Positions 46,077 to 55,188 of a stretch of 64,000 nucleotides of DNA are shown here, one piece after another. Made by a program: the position numbers and the translations under genes. Each line of letters begins with the position of its first letter. The stretch's first letter is position 1. The stretch covers positions 62,001 to 126,000 of the IMG/VR virus record IMGVR_UViG_3300031521_001337; one strand, given 5' to 3'. The notes beneath the pieces were generated by a model. It did not search any database, was not told the origin of the DNA, and saw only the letters and a list, made by a program, of their open reading frames with translations. The stretch comes from a virus.

Positions 46077-46691
46077 ATGCAACAATTTGAACTTTCTTCG
46101 AAAGAAGAAATCAATATTTATATAAATAGCGGGTTAACACCTACAGAACTATTTATATTACGATTACTATTTTTAGCAATTGATGGTGACTCTAGCCAAT
46201 TAATAAATTATTTGTCAAACGTTCAAGACGGAAAACAATTATTTAGACAGGTTTTAGTTTCACTAAAAGAGAAGAAAGTAATACTATCAACATTTAAAGT
46301 ACCCTGTGAAGGAGAATCGTTGAACTATCAAAATATACCTTTTAATAAGAATTTTATTAAAATGTATGCTCGAGAATCTAATGAGATTGGAAAAGAGTTA
46401 TTTGATGCTTACCCACCTTTTATCAATATTAATGGTAAAATGTGTAGCATTAAAAACTTTACCAAAGCTGGTTTGTACTCGTTTGATGAGTTTTGTTTAT
46501 ATTATTCGAAGGCGATAAAGGCTGCTGGAGTAACTCATGAAAGAGTTATGAATGCCCTTGAATATGGAAAAGAGCATAATTTAATTGCTTATTCTATCAT
46601 TGAATACATCGCATCTCATAAATGGGTTGAGATTGAATATATAAGAGATAGTGGTAATGTGAATGGCTACAATAATTCAGAACTATTGTAA
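46077..46691 (+). CDS. Hypothetical replication-block protein
   Basis: 204 residues from ATG 46077, helical, no recognised domain. It overlaps the DnaB-like helicase by one base, so a helicase loader or partner is possible by context. The frame is open upstream to 45975 and the extra 34 codons read like protein (basic, LTKNPLLQSLKGYYRKGKRS), so the true start may lie upstream; see findings. Confidence 0.68.
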   Translation: MQQFELSSKEEINIYINSGLTPTELFILRLLFLAIDGDSSQLINYLSNVQDGKQLFRQVLVSLKEKKVILSTFKVPCEGESLNYQNIPFNKNFIKMYARESNEIGKELFDAYPPFININGKMCSIKNFTKAGLYSFDEFCLYYSKAIKAAGVTHERVMNALEYGKEHNLIAYSIIEYIASHKWVEIEYIRDSGNVNGYNNSELL

Positions 46692-47761
46692 TGGGTGTAG
46701 CTAAATTATATAAAAACGTAAAGAGGGGTCAACAAGGTAAAAATATTGGAATTTCAACTGGAATTCCTAAATTGGATAAAGTAATTTATGGAATCCAAAA
46801 GAAATATCTTTATACCATTGGGGCTGATACCTCGGGAGGTAAGACATCATTCGCGCTTGATGTCTTTATTTATAATCTTATTAAGAATGCAGGAAATACT
46901 CCCATTTCCATTTTATACTATTCTTTTGAAATGGCTGCCGATGTGCTATATGCCAAATTGTTATCGCGTCATATATGGGATGCATATGGAGAAATTGTAA
47001 CCTATGAGGATATTTTATCTCTTACATCACCAATATCTGACCGTCACATGGAGCTTGTGCGCAGGTCCGAAGGATGGTTATTAGGATTAGAGAAACATCT
47101 TGTTATCTATGACAAAGCATTAACACCTAATGGAATTTATGTAACTTGTAGAAATTGGCTAAGTCAATTCGGCGAATTCATTCAAGTTGATGAACACACT
47201 GAGGACTATAAGGATAGTGATCCTAGTCGTTATAAGGTTGTTCTCATAGATCACGTTGGTCTTATAAGTGGTACTGACTCTAAAAAAGTTAGGATTGATA
47301 CAGTAGTTGATACTATGATTTATTTAAGAAATAAATGTGGTTTAACTGGCGTATTTGTTCAACAATTAAATAGAGGTGCTAAGTCAATGGAGAGAAAAAA
47401 CTCCGGTTATGAACTTATCCAATTGGATGATTTCAAAGACACTTCTGGAACTACTGATGGTTCTGAGGTTGTTATAGGTCTATACTTCCCTCATAGAGAA
47501 AAAATTGCTAGATGCGAGGGTTATCCAATACAAAACATACTAAAGAAACGCTTTAGGTTATGTCAGATTCTTAAGAATCGTTATGGACAGTCTGATGTTA
47601 ATTTAGGATTAGGTTTTTATGGAGAAATAGGAATGTTTAGAGAATTACCTAAACCAGAGGAAATTGGCGATTATGAGCCATACTTAACGTTAAATCATAG
47701 TACACAGATAAATACGAAACCAGATGAAGAAATTGATGAAAAAAACGTATTTAAATTTTAA
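46691..47761 (+). CDS. DnaB-like replicative helicase
   Basis: 356 residues, matching the RecA-like C-terminal domain of DnaB without a full N-terminal domain. Walker A is ADTSGGKTSFA (about 45), a SFEM motif is near 78, Walker B VVLIDHVGLI is near 178 and QQLNRG is near 214. It should unwind DNA at the fork and pair with the TOPRIM primase at 49800. Confidence 0.9.
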   Translation: MGVAKLYKNVKRGQQGKNIGISTGIPKLDKVIYGIQKKYLYTIGADTSGGKTSFALDVFIYNLIKNAGNTPISILYYSFEMAADVLYAKLLSRHIWDAYGEIVTYEDILSLTSPISDRHMELVRRSEGWLLGLEKHLVIYDKALTPNGIYVTCRNWLSQFGEFIQVDEHTEDYKDSDPSRYKVVLIDHVGLISGTDSKKVRIDTVVDTMIYLRNKCGLTGVFVQQLNRGAKSMERKNSGYELIQLDDFKDTSGTTDGSEVVIGLYFPHREKIARCEGYPIQNILKKRFRLCQILKNRYGQSDVNLGLGFYGEIGMFRELPKPEEIGDYEPYLTLNHSTQINTKPDEEIDEKNVFKF

Positions 47762-47763
47762 AA

Positions 47764-48462
47764 ATGGCAGAATTAGGCGCAATCGTTGGAGGTAGTGGTT
47801 CAGGAAAATCAACCTCTCTTAGAAACTTAGACCCAACAAAAACATTTGTGATAAATGTAGCAAACAAACCCCTTCCGATCAGAGGGTTTAGAAAGAATTA
47901 TAAAGCATTAACCCCAGCTCCTGATGGACGTGGTTATGTTGGAAATCTTTATAACACGTCAAGTGTTGAAAAAATCGGACAAATTTTAAAAGTGATAAAC
48001 ATGACAATGCCACACATTGAACAAGTTATTATTGACGATAGTCAATATTTAATGAGTTTTGAAGCGATGGATAGAGCCTCTGAAAAGGGGTTTGACAAGT
48101 TTACACAAATTGCTCAGCACTTTTATTCGGTATTAAAAGAAGGTATGAATATGAGGGATGATTTAAAAGTATTTATACTTACTCATTCTGAAAATATTGG
48201 TGATGCTTTGAATCCTAGTTTCAAGATTAAAACTATGGGTAAAATGATTGACAACATGATTACTGTTGAAGGTTTATTTACTTATGTAATTTTTACTTGT
48301 AATACTAAAGATGATGAAGGTAACATGCAGTATAAATTTATGACTCAAACAGATGGAACAACTACAGCCAAAACTCCTATGGGATGTTTTGATGAATTGT
48401 ATATCGACAACGATTTACAACTTGTATTTGATAAAATCAACGAATATAATAACGCAGAGTAA
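47764..48462 (+). CDS. RecA-like P-loop ATPase (Sak4-type)
   Basis: 232 residues. Walker A is GGSGSGKST (about 9) and a Walker B-type VIIDDSQYL is near 95. It has the size and layout of Sak4-family phage recombinases and AAA ATPases. It sits beside the helicase and an SSB-like protein, the usual neighbourhood for such a recombinase. Confidence 0.82.
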   Translation: MAELGAIVGGSGSGKSTSLRNLDPTKTFVINVANKPLPIRGFRKNYKALTPAPDGRGYVGNLYNTSSVEKIGQILKVINMTMPHIEQVIIDDSQYLMSFEAMDRASEKGFDKFTQIAQHFYSVLKEGMNMRDDLKVFILTHSENIGDALNPSFKIKTMGKMIDNMITVEGLFTYVIFTCNTKDDEGNMQYKFMTQTDGTTTAKTPMGCFDELYIDNDLQLVFDKINEYNNAE

Positions 48463-49031
48463 TGATCAAACAAATTGCAATAACATTTGATTTTAATACA
48501 GAGACTGAAGAAGTTACGAATATTAAAACCGTAGGTAGTGAAGTAAAAGCTAAAAAAACTACTACCACTAAGAAATTAAAAGAAGCTGTCGAAGAAATGG
48601 CAAGCGAGTCCTTAATCACCCTAGAATCTAATAAATTAGTATTCAATAATAAAGCTGTTGCCGATATGGAACTAGAATACGAACAGCGTATTGTGATTGA
48701 ATATAAAAAATCAGGTAGAGTAATGTCCCCTATTATTCGTAAAGATGAAGAAGCTGGTAACAAAGTAACTAAATCTAATACGGTAACATATAAAGGTAAG
48801 GCAAATACAGTATTAGCTGAATTTGGTTCTGAATTTACTTTGGAACCATTATCCGAAGGTGTATGGAAATTAGTTTCCAAAACACCTAAAAAAGAAGTGA
48901 GCAACGAGCAATCGCCAACTCCTTCGTTCTCATTAGAGGACGTTATCTCACAAGCAGAGGCTACTGAGCCTGACTTGTTAGTTGAATCAGATGAAACTAC
49001 CCAAATAGATGAATTCACATTTAAATTGTAA
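48462..49031 (+). CDS. Hypothetical protein
   Basis: 189 residues, Lys/Glu-rich, helical first half and beta-rich second half, acidic C-terminus. No recognised domain. It starts on the last base of the ATPase stop. Confidence 0.68.
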   Translation: MIKQIAITFDFNTETEEVTNIKTVGSEVKAKKTTTTKKLKEAVEEMASESLITLESNKLVFNNKAVADMELEYEQRIVIEYKKSGRVMSPIIRKDEEAGNKVTKSNTVTYKGKANTVLAEFGSEFTLEPLSEGVWKLVSKTPKKEVSNEQSPTPSFSLEDVISQAEATEPDLLVESDETTQIDEFTFKL

Positions 49032-49043
49032 TTATAATAAATA

Positions 49044-49760
49044 ATGAGTGCATTTTCATTTAATACAACAGCAGGTGCTTCACAAAGTGCTGCAAAATCG
49101 AGATTAACAGGTAATGATATCTATACTGTAAAATTTGACGGTTGTGAAATCGTTGATATCAAAGGTGTTAAAGATCCATCTATGACGTATAAAGTTTTGA
49201 AATTGAAATTTTCTAACGAAGATGGAACTTTTGAACATACTATTTTTGAACCAAAGCAAGCGGATTTTAGCAGAACAGAGACTGAGTTCACTAAAGACGG
49301 TAAGACTGAAAAAATTCCACAAGCATCTGGAGTAGAAAATATGATGTTATTGTTTAAACATGCGATTGATGCTATTGCACCAAAAGTAGGTAAACAAATC
49401 GATGATGGTTCTAAAAACCTTGGAGCACCAGATTGGAATGGATTGAGACTTTTAGTTTCACAAATTCTTGATTCAGGTAAAGGTACTGAAACTAAAATCA
49501 AATTAATGATTAATAATAAAGGAGAAGCACAGTTTCCAGGATTCTTCTCAGGCGTGAGTAGAGAAGGTAAAGCGTATATCAGAAATAACTTCATGGGTGA
49601 AAAACTAGCGTTTAGTACTTATGAACTTACTCGTATTAATAACGCAGCTACCGCAAGACCAACTCCAATGGCTAATACGGCACGTACTAATACTCCAATT
49701 AATATAACAACAACCCAGAGCGATCCTTTAGATTTCTCATTTGAAATGCCAAATTTGTAA
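49044..49760 (+). CDS. Probable single-stranded DNA-binding protein
   Basis: 238 residues. The first 185 residues are beta-rich, compatible with an OB fold. The last 55 form a disordered Thr/Asn/Pro linker ending in an acidic DPLDFSFEMPNL tail, like the C-terminal tip by which SSBs bind partners. Its place between the RecA-like ATPase and primase supports this. No OB signature is strong enough to be certain. Confidence 0.7.
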   Translation: MSAFSFNTTAGASQSAAKSRLTGNDIYTVKFDGCEIVDIKGVKDPSMTYKVLKLKFSNEDGTFEHTIFEPKQADFSRTETEFTKDGKTEKIPQASGVENMMLLFKHAIDAIAPKVGKQIDDGSKNLGAPDWNGLRLLVSQILDSGKGTETKIKLMINNKGEAQFPGFFSGVSREGKAYIRNNFMGEKLAFSTYELTRINNAATARPTPMANTARTNTPINITTTQSDPLDFSFEMPNL

Positions 49761-49780
49761 AAACTTTTGATTATCTTTGT
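49752..49780 (+). promoter_or_regulatory. Bacteroidota-type promoter
   Basis: TATCTTTG at 49772-49779 matches the -7 box. A TTG occurs at 49755, spacing 14, shorter than usual. Start of the primase operon 20 bases downstream. Confidence 0.7.
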
Positions 49781-49799
49781 GACTTAAACAATTAATACT

Positions 49800-50813
49800 A
49801 TGTACGAATTAGATATAGCACCAAAGATAACTAAAGAACTTTTACTCACAAAATACTCCCAAGAAACGTTCATGGAACATTACTTGGGAGTATCTATTAA
49901 AAAAGGACTATTCAAGAGTCCACCCACTTTGAGGGTTGATCATACACCAACATGTAGCTTTTATAAGGATAAAAAAGGTACTCTATTTTTTAAAGACTTT
50001 GCTGGACCAAGTTTCGACTTTCTCGGCGCAGTAATGCATATTTTTCAATGTAATTATTATAAAGCTTTAAGAATTATTGCTAATGATTTTGGAATTATAA
50101 AAGTAGATAATATGCAAATGAATCCTCCACTTATACCATATTCAGGTTCAATCTTACAGGAAACTGAAAAGGCGAACATTCAAGTTGAAGTCAAGGACTT
50201 TAGCCGAAAAGAATTGGATTGGTGGAATTCATTTGGTGTATCAATCGTAACCCTTAAAAAGTATAAGGTGTTTTCTATAAAATCTGTTTTCTTAAATGGA
50301 GTTTATTTTTCATCTTCTACAGAATCTTGTCCTATTTATGGATATTATGGTGGAAATACTTCAGATGGTGATGAGTTGTGGCGATTATATATGCCAACTA
50401 AAAGAAACTATAGGTTTCTTAGCAATTGGAAATCAACGATGATTCAAGGTGCCAAACAACTATCAAAATCTGGAGATTTCATTGTAATAACTAAATCACT
50501 TAAAGACGTAATGGCTTTAGATGAATTTGGTATAACAGCAGTAGCCCCTAATAGTGAAAATATATTCTTAACTCAAGCTCAGTATGAAAAATTACAGCTT
50601 AAATTTAAAGATATTTATTTGTTATACGATAGGGATCTACCGGGTGTTAAAGCTGCCAATAAAATTAGGAAAGCCTTTCCAGGTGTAAAAGTACTCTTAG
50701 TTCCAAAAGTAAAAGACTTTACTGATTATGTCAAAAAGTATGGAACATTAAAAACATTTAATTTAATAGAAGAATGGCTAGAAAAAAGAAAGACGAATCT
50801 ACCACTTGAGTAG
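49800..50813 (+). CDS. DNA primase (TOPRIM)
   Basis: 337 residues. The N-terminal domain holds LRVDHTPTCSFYKDKKGTLFFKDFAG (about 38-63) as in the CHC2-type zinc region, but only one Cys is evident, so the zinc site is reduced. The TOPRIM core shows SLKDVMAL (about 229) and YDRDLPGVKAA (about 276). It makes RNA primers and should act with the DnaB-like helicase upst. It is a compact primase without a helicase domain. Confidence 0.85.
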   Translation: MYELDIAPKITKELLLTKYSQETFMEHYLGVSIKKGLFKSPPTLRVDHTPTCSFYKDKKGTLFFKDFAGPSFDFLGAVMHIFQCNYYKALRIIANDFGIIKVDNMQMNPPLIPYSGSILQETEKANIQVEVKDFSRKELDWWNSFGVSIVTLKKYKVFSIKSVFLNGVYFSSSTESCPIYGYYGGNTSDGDELWRLYMPTKRNYRFLSNWKSTMIQGAKQLSKSGDFIVITKSLKDVMALDEFGITAVAPNSENIFLTQAQYEKLQLKFKDIYLLYDRDLPGVKAANKIRKAFPGVKVLLVPKVKDFTDYVKKYGTLKTFNLIEEWLEKRKTNLPLE

Positions 50814-50821
50814 AAGGAGAG

Positions 50822-51223
50822 GTGACGGTTGAAAAACCGAAGAAGAAAAGGAGTTCGGGTTATTCCAAACAAAAAGGTAATACTTACGAAAGACAAATTG
50901 TAAATGAGCTAAAAGAATTAACAGGTAATGAGAACATATGTACTGCACGAAGTGAATCTAAGAAATTAGATGATATGAAAATTGATATTTCAGATCCCGA
51001 CAATGCTATTCCTTGTTATATTCAGACTAAGAAAACACAAAGTACCCCAAGCGTTAAGAAAATTAATGCAGAAGTTGGACTAAAGGATAAACCTTTGTGT
51101 ATTATATGGAATATACAGGAAAAGAAAGAAGGAAATACAAATATTACTTCAAACGGTGAGTACGCTATTATTCCAAAAGAATTTTTTTATGAATTATTAA
51201 AAAGTCATAATGATAAAAGGTAA
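50822..51223 (+). CDS. PD-(D/E)XK nuclease, Holliday-junction resolvase-like (GTG start)
   Basis: 133 residues. KGNTYERQIVNELKE (about 18), a D in KLDDMKIDIS (about 50) and YIQTKK (about 66) give the E-D-(E/Q)xK order of archaeal-type resolvases and VRR-NUC nucleases; here Gln replaces the usual Glu. A junction-resolving role fits the replication context. Start is GTG at 50822. Confidence 0.75.
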   Translation: MTVEKPKKKRSSGYSKQKGNTYERQIVNELKELTGNENICTARSESKKLDDMKIDISDPDNAIPCYIQTKKTQSTPSVKKINAEVGLKDKPLCIIWNIQEKKEGNTNITSNGEYAIIPKEFFYELLKSHNDKR

Positions 51224-51419
51224 GCTTTACAAATTAGGTACAGTTGTAATATTCTGTACTAAAACTGATATAAATCCAGATCGTAAATGTTACGAAGGAT
51301 TTATTATTAAAACAGAGGATTATTCAACTTTAGGATATTTTTCTACAGGTTGGAATAAAGAATCTTCTGAAGAATATATTGGTCAATTAAGTTTGAACAA
51401 TGTGTTGATAGAAAAATAG
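51210..51419 (+). CDS. Hypothetical protein
   Basis: 69 residues, beta-rich (YKLGTVVIFCTKTD), resembling small barrel proteins. It overlaps the nuclease gene by 14 bases. Confidence 0.6.
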   Translation: MIKGKLYKLGTVVIFCTKTDINPDRKCYEGFIIKTEDYSTLGYFSTGWNKESSEEYIGQLSLNNVLIEK

Positions 51420-51436
51420 ATAAATTAAAAAATAAA

Positions 51437-51943
51437 ATGAAGAATATGAATGTATATTTAGATATTGATGACGTTATTTTTGATTGGCATCGTGATTATG
51501 CTAAACGCTTTAATTGTGCGGTTCCTAGTAAATGGGATAAGACTAAGCGAATGGGTAAACGATTAAAAATTCTTTCTGATGAAAAGGATTTTTGGATGAA
51601 TTTGACAATTAAAAACAAACCGAACTTTATCCCAAGAGGTTTCGTAAGTGCACGAGGTATTAATAAAGATTGGACGATAGCGTCCTTGAGGAAACATAAT
51701 ATACCCGGAAGAAGCAATGTACACCAAGTACACTGGGGTCAGAGTAAAGTGGAGTTGTTGAAGAGTTTAGATTGTGACTTATTTATTGATGATAAATATG
51801 AAACATTTAAAGAATGTAATAAGAGCGGAATTTTCTGTTTACTTATGGATGCTCCTCACAATCAACACATAAACACTGAATATCGAATCTATACATTAGA
51901 TATCGAAACTATATTAAGTTTATGGCGCAAATTGCGGAAATAA
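51437..51943 (+). CDS. HAD-family 5'-nucleotidase
   Basis: 168 residues. YLDIDDVIFDW (about 6) is HAD motif I, SARG (about 72) is motif II and LFIDDKYETF (about 118) the acidic motif IV. This order is that of the phage 5'(3')-deoxyribonucleotidase family. It probably removes phosphate from nucleotides or dUMP. Overlaps the next gene by 22 bases. Confidence 0.82.
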   Translation: MKNMNVYLDIDDVIFDWHRDYAKRFNCAVPSKWDKTKRMGKRLKILSDEKDFWMNLTIKNKPNFIPRGFVSARGINKDWTIASLRKHNIPGRSNVHQVHWGQSKVELLKSLDCDLFIDDKYETFKECNKSGIFCLLMDAPHNQHINTEYRIYTLDIETILSLWRKLRK

Positions 51944-52944
51944 AAATAATTCCAGGCACTTTTACATTAATTAAAATTAGTGATGAAGAATATTTCAGTG
52001 CTGAATATAAAGACTATATTTCTAATTCTAGACTATCATTGATAGACCCTAGTGAAGGAGGATCTATGGAGAATTATATTAACGGATATTCAGGTGGATT
52101 TTCAAGTTCTTATGAACTAGGATCTGCTGTTCATGCTAGTGTATTACAACCAGAATTTTATACGATTTCTAATTTAGCTAAACCAAGTGGTAAACTTGGC
52201 TTATTTACTGAGGAAGTATATAAATTTCGAAAAGAAGGATACAGTATTAAAGATTCAATGAAGTTAGCTTCTGTATCGGCGGATTATTATTCTAGTCAAT
52301 TTACACAAACTAGAATCAGTACAGCTTTAAAAACTGCACTTCCTTTTTATATCAATCGTTTAAGAGCTAAAGAAATAATTGGAACACAAACATTATACTT
52401 ATCTCAAGCAACGCAAGATAAACATGATTTATGTATGAATGGTATTGCAGCTAATCCTGCAATTAAAAAAGTATTATATCCTGAAGGATTATTACAAACT
52501 CCTGAAGTTTTTAATGAATATGCAATATTTGTAGAAGTTGATGTAACAGTTGACGGAATTACTAAACGAGCTAAATTAAAAGCCAAACTTGATAATTTTA
52601 CAGTTAATCATGAAACTAAAGAACTTACACTAAATGATCTTAAAACAACAGGTAAACCAGTGAATTTCTTTATGGGAGGAAAATCTGTAAATGCAGAAGG
52701 AGATACTATTCAACACGAAGGATCTTTTCAAAAATTTCACTATTATAGACAAATGGCAATGTATGGTTGGTTAATGAGTTGCTTAATGCAATCATCAGGA
52801 ATCGATTATCAATGTAAAATGAATATGGTAGTTGTTGAAACTATTCCTACATATAAATCTAAAGTAATTCCTGTTACAAATGGTCACATTAAACAAGGTC
52901 TTGCTGAATTCAAAAAATTATTAATATTAGTTACACATGGATAG
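51922..52944 (+). CDS. PD-(D/E)XK exonuclease (RecE/YqaJ-like)
   Basis: 340 residues. GSAVHASVLQPE (about 69), a KAKLDNF segment (about 217) and LNDLKTTG (about 236) are the typical motifs of phage RecE-like exonucleases, with D and DxK as catalytic residues. It would chew DNA ends for recombination with the RecA-like ATPase at 47764. The usual 5' exonuclease role is inferred. Confidence 0.82.
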   Translation: MAQIAEIKIIPGTFTLIKISDEEYFSAEYKDYISNSRLSLIDPSEGGSMENYINGYSGGFSSSYELGSAVHASVLQPEFYTISNLAKPSGKLGLFTEEVYKFRKEGYSIKDSMKLASVSADYYSSQFTQTRISTALKTALPFYINRLRAKEIIGTQTLYLSQATQDKHDLCMNGIAANPAIKKVLYPEGLLQTPEVFNEYAIFVEVDVTVDGITKRAKLKAKLDNFTVNHETKELTLNDLKTTGKPVNFFMGGKSVNAEGDTIQHEGSFQKFHYYRQMAMYGWLMSCLMQSSGIDYQCKMNMVVVETIPTYKSKVIPVTNGHIKQGLAEFKKLLILVTHG

Positions 52945-53323
52945 ACATTCAGTAGAATCTACTGTTATTACTTTAAATGGGTTAGTTTGTGATGATAAAA
53001 GAAGTGTTTACCATAAAGTTTTTTCATTAGGCAATTTTGAGTCTGGTGATATGAATGATAAGTTGATGCTAATTTCATTAGTTGCTTTAGCCTATAGAAA
53101 GATGAAAGAAAAAGATGTGGAAATGACACCTTTAAAACTGCTGATGAAACTTACAAGAGAAGAAAAGAGTAATTCTGGTTTTTATCAGTTCTTAGAAGCT
53201 CTTGCAATTCTTGTTGAAGATTTATCCTATGGGTGCACAAAGATTGACACTTGTGGTATGAAAACCTCACAAGAGATTATTAACAAAATTAAAGAAATTT
53301 TATCACAATGGCTTCCATTTTAG
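52937..53323 (+). CDS. Hypothetical protein
   Basis: 128 residues, helical. The pattern MDRHSVESTVITLNGLVCDDKRSVYHKVFS and a central LLMKLTREEKSN suggest a small phage protein of unknown role. It overlaps the AAA+ gene by 16 bases. Confidence 0.65.
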   Translation: MDRHSVESTVITLNGLVCDDKRSVYHKVFSLGNFESGDMNDKLMLISLVALAYRKMKEKDVEMTPLKLLMKLTREEKSNSGFYQFLEALAILVEDLSYGCTKIDTCGMKTSQEIINKIKEILSQWLPF

Positions 53324-54255
53324 ACCCAGACGTACCACAATTATTTGTATTAGAAGATTTTATAGAAATGCATAGAGAAAATAGTAGAGAAGAAGATGAC
53401 GAAGAAAACAAAGTATCAATATGGGTTAAAACCGGAGATATTATTCGTGCGTCAATTGATGAAGAAAAATTTGAAAAACTAGAACCAGGTGTTTATACAG
53501 TTGATTATTCTAGAGAAGCAGGTTTATTTATAAAACAAATGGATGTAAAGTCTGATGAATTATTTGTATTTAGTGATTCAATTACAACAAAACTAATGGA
53601 AGAAATTAACATGTTTTGGGATAAAGCGGATCGTTATAAAGAAAACAAATTAATTCACAAACGTGGTATTCTTTTAGAAGGATATCCTGGAACTGGTAAA
53701 AGTTCAATCATTTCAATCTTATCGAAAGAAATTATGAACAGAGGTGGTGTTGTATTTAAAATTACAGGTTATCGTAATTTAGATCATTATGTAGAATTTC
53801 TACGTACATGTTTTAGAAAAGTACAACCAGATACTCCGGTTATAACAATTCTTGAAGATTTGGATCAGTATGAAGATGTTGAGATGGAATTATTAGATTT
53901 TTTAGATGGTAAAACCCATTTAGATCATCATGTTGTTATTGCAACAACAAATAATACTCAAGTAATTCCTGATACTTTCTTAAGACCAAGTCGTATAGAC
54001 TTAAAAATAGAAATACCTTTACCTTGTGAAAACACACGTAAAGAATATTTTGAACATAAAAATGTTCCTAGTGCTGATATTGCCGAGCTTGTAGAAAAGT
54101 CGGATAAGTTTTCATTAGCTGATCTGAAAGAATTATATATTAGTATATATCTATTGGATTACTCTGTGGATGAAGCAATTGCAAAAATTGATTCTCCGAG
54201 AGATAAAAAAAGTTATATGGAATCTCCTATACACAAAACAGTATTGGGAATTTAA
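53308..54255 (+). CDS. AAA+ ATPase (clamp-loader or remodeller type)
   Basis: 315 residues. Walker A EGYPGTGKSS (about 129), Walker B TILEDLDQYE (about 187), sensor-1 IATTNNTQ (about 210) and an arginine-containing PSRIDLKIEIPLP segment (about 225) follow the BCS1/FtsH-type AAA order. The N-terminal 110 residues are acidic and unique. It probably remodels a replication complex or protein partner. Confidence 0.88.
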   Translation: MASILDPDVPQLFVLEDFIEMHRENSREEDDEENKVSIWVKTGDIIRASIDEEKFEKLEPGVYTVDYSREAGLFIKQMDVKSDELFVFSDSITTKLMEEINMFWDKADRYKENKLIHKRGILLEGYPGTGKSSIISILSKEIMNRGGVVFKITGYRNLDHYVEFLRTCFRKVQPDTPVITILEDLDQYEDVEMELLDFLDGKTHLDHHVVIATTNNTQVIPDTFLRPSRIDLKIEIPLPCENTRKEYFEHKNVPSADIAELVEKSDKFSLADLKELYISIYLLDYSVDEAIAKIDSPRDKKSYMESPIHKTVLGI

Positions 54256-54276
54256 CATTTTTTAACAAGGTGTATA

Positions 54277-54297
54277 GCTTTTATTCCAAATAAAAGC
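54277..54297 (+). promoter_or_regulatory. Palindromic operator in promoter spacer
   Basis: GCTTTTATT-CCA-AATAAAAGC is a perfect 9-bp inverted repeat lying between the -33 and -7 regions of the 54300 promoter. It could be bound by a repressor, for example the HTH protein at 34656, though nothing links them directly. Confidence 0.5.
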
Positions 54298-54308
54298 ATT
54301 ATCTTTGT
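54298..54308 (+). promoter_or_regulatory. Bacteroidota-type -7 box
   Basis: TATCTTTG at 54300-54307, directly after the palindrome, matches TAnnTTTG. The following gene starts 67 bases downstream, with an AT-rich leader. Confidence 0.75.
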
Positions 54309-54374
54309 ATTGTAATTAGATGAGGAAAACGCATAGATGAAAATTAAATTATTACAAAAAATGTAAAAGGACTT

Positions 54375-55061
54375 ATGAAAACAGTAGAAGTACAAGGGTA
54401 CAACAAACAAGCAGCTTTAGAAGCAACAGGATTAGACGTGAAATTAGAAATGTTGAAAAACGCTACACAAGCATGGAAAAAAGAAGGATCTCCAGTAAAT
54501 ACAAAAGATCTTAATCGTTTCATGGCTGATTATATCAAGAAAAATAAAGCAGTTGGTGCTTATTTAGTAGTTGATGCAGCGTCTGATGATACTCGTTTAC
54601 GTCCATATAGTGTGATTAATGAAACAACTATTGGAAAACGTAAAACTATCACAGTATACCAAATCAAAGAAGCTGAACTAGCAGTTAAATTTCATACTGA
54701 AAAGAAAACAGTAATTGATCCAGAAACAAAAGAAGAAAAAGAAGTAGAATTCCAATCTCCTTATCGTAAAGAAACAATTACAGTAGAATTCAAAAATGAG
54801 GATGGTGAATTAGAAACCAAAACTAAAGAAGTTGAAATTCCTGAAGTTAAAGTTATCGCTACCGGTGCTGTTGAAGCTCGTGCTGATAAAAAAGATTTAG
54901 CTCTTAAAATCATGAAAGAGTTGATCGAAGCAAACAAAAAAGACTACGTTATTGAAATCGTAAAAGAAGTAACTGACGGTCAAAAATATGCAGGTTATGG
55001 ACAATATACTCCATCAAAATCTGCAAAATTAGGTAAATTCTTGTTTTTCGTACAAGAGTAA
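54375..55061 (+). CDS. Hypothetical, highly expressed-type protein
   Basis: 228 residues, Lys/Glu-rich with alternating beta/coil. Its composition (many Lys, Glu, Thr, Val) and well-chosen codons resemble abundant phage structural or ssDNA-binding proteins, but there is no motif. It is a monocistronic unit between its own promoter and terminator. Confidence 0.7.
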   Translation: MKTVEVQGYNKQAALEATGLDVKLEMLKNATQAWKKEGSPVNTKDLNRFMADYIKKNKAVGAYLVVDAASDDTRLRPYSVINETTIGKRKTITVYQIKEAELAVKFHTEKKTVIDPETKEEKEVEFQSPYRKETITVEFKNEDGELETKTKEVEIPEVKVIATGAVEARADKKDLALKIMKELIEANKKDYVIEIVKEVTDGQKYAGYGQYTPSKSAKLGKFLFFVQE

Positions 55062-55110
55062 TCACTAGGGAATTAGCAACCCAGTCTTTAGACAAATAGC
55101 TAATATTTTT

Positions 55111-55146
55111 AAAAGGTCGATAGATTAATTTCTATCGGCCTTTTTC
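55111..55146 (+). terminator. Rho-independent terminator
   Basis: AAAAGGTCGATAGA paired with TCTATCGGCCTTTT, one wobble pair, six-base loop and T run. Confidence 0.9.
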
Positions 55147-55188
55147 ATTTTATAAACATAACGGCGTAACAGCACATACAAAAAATAA

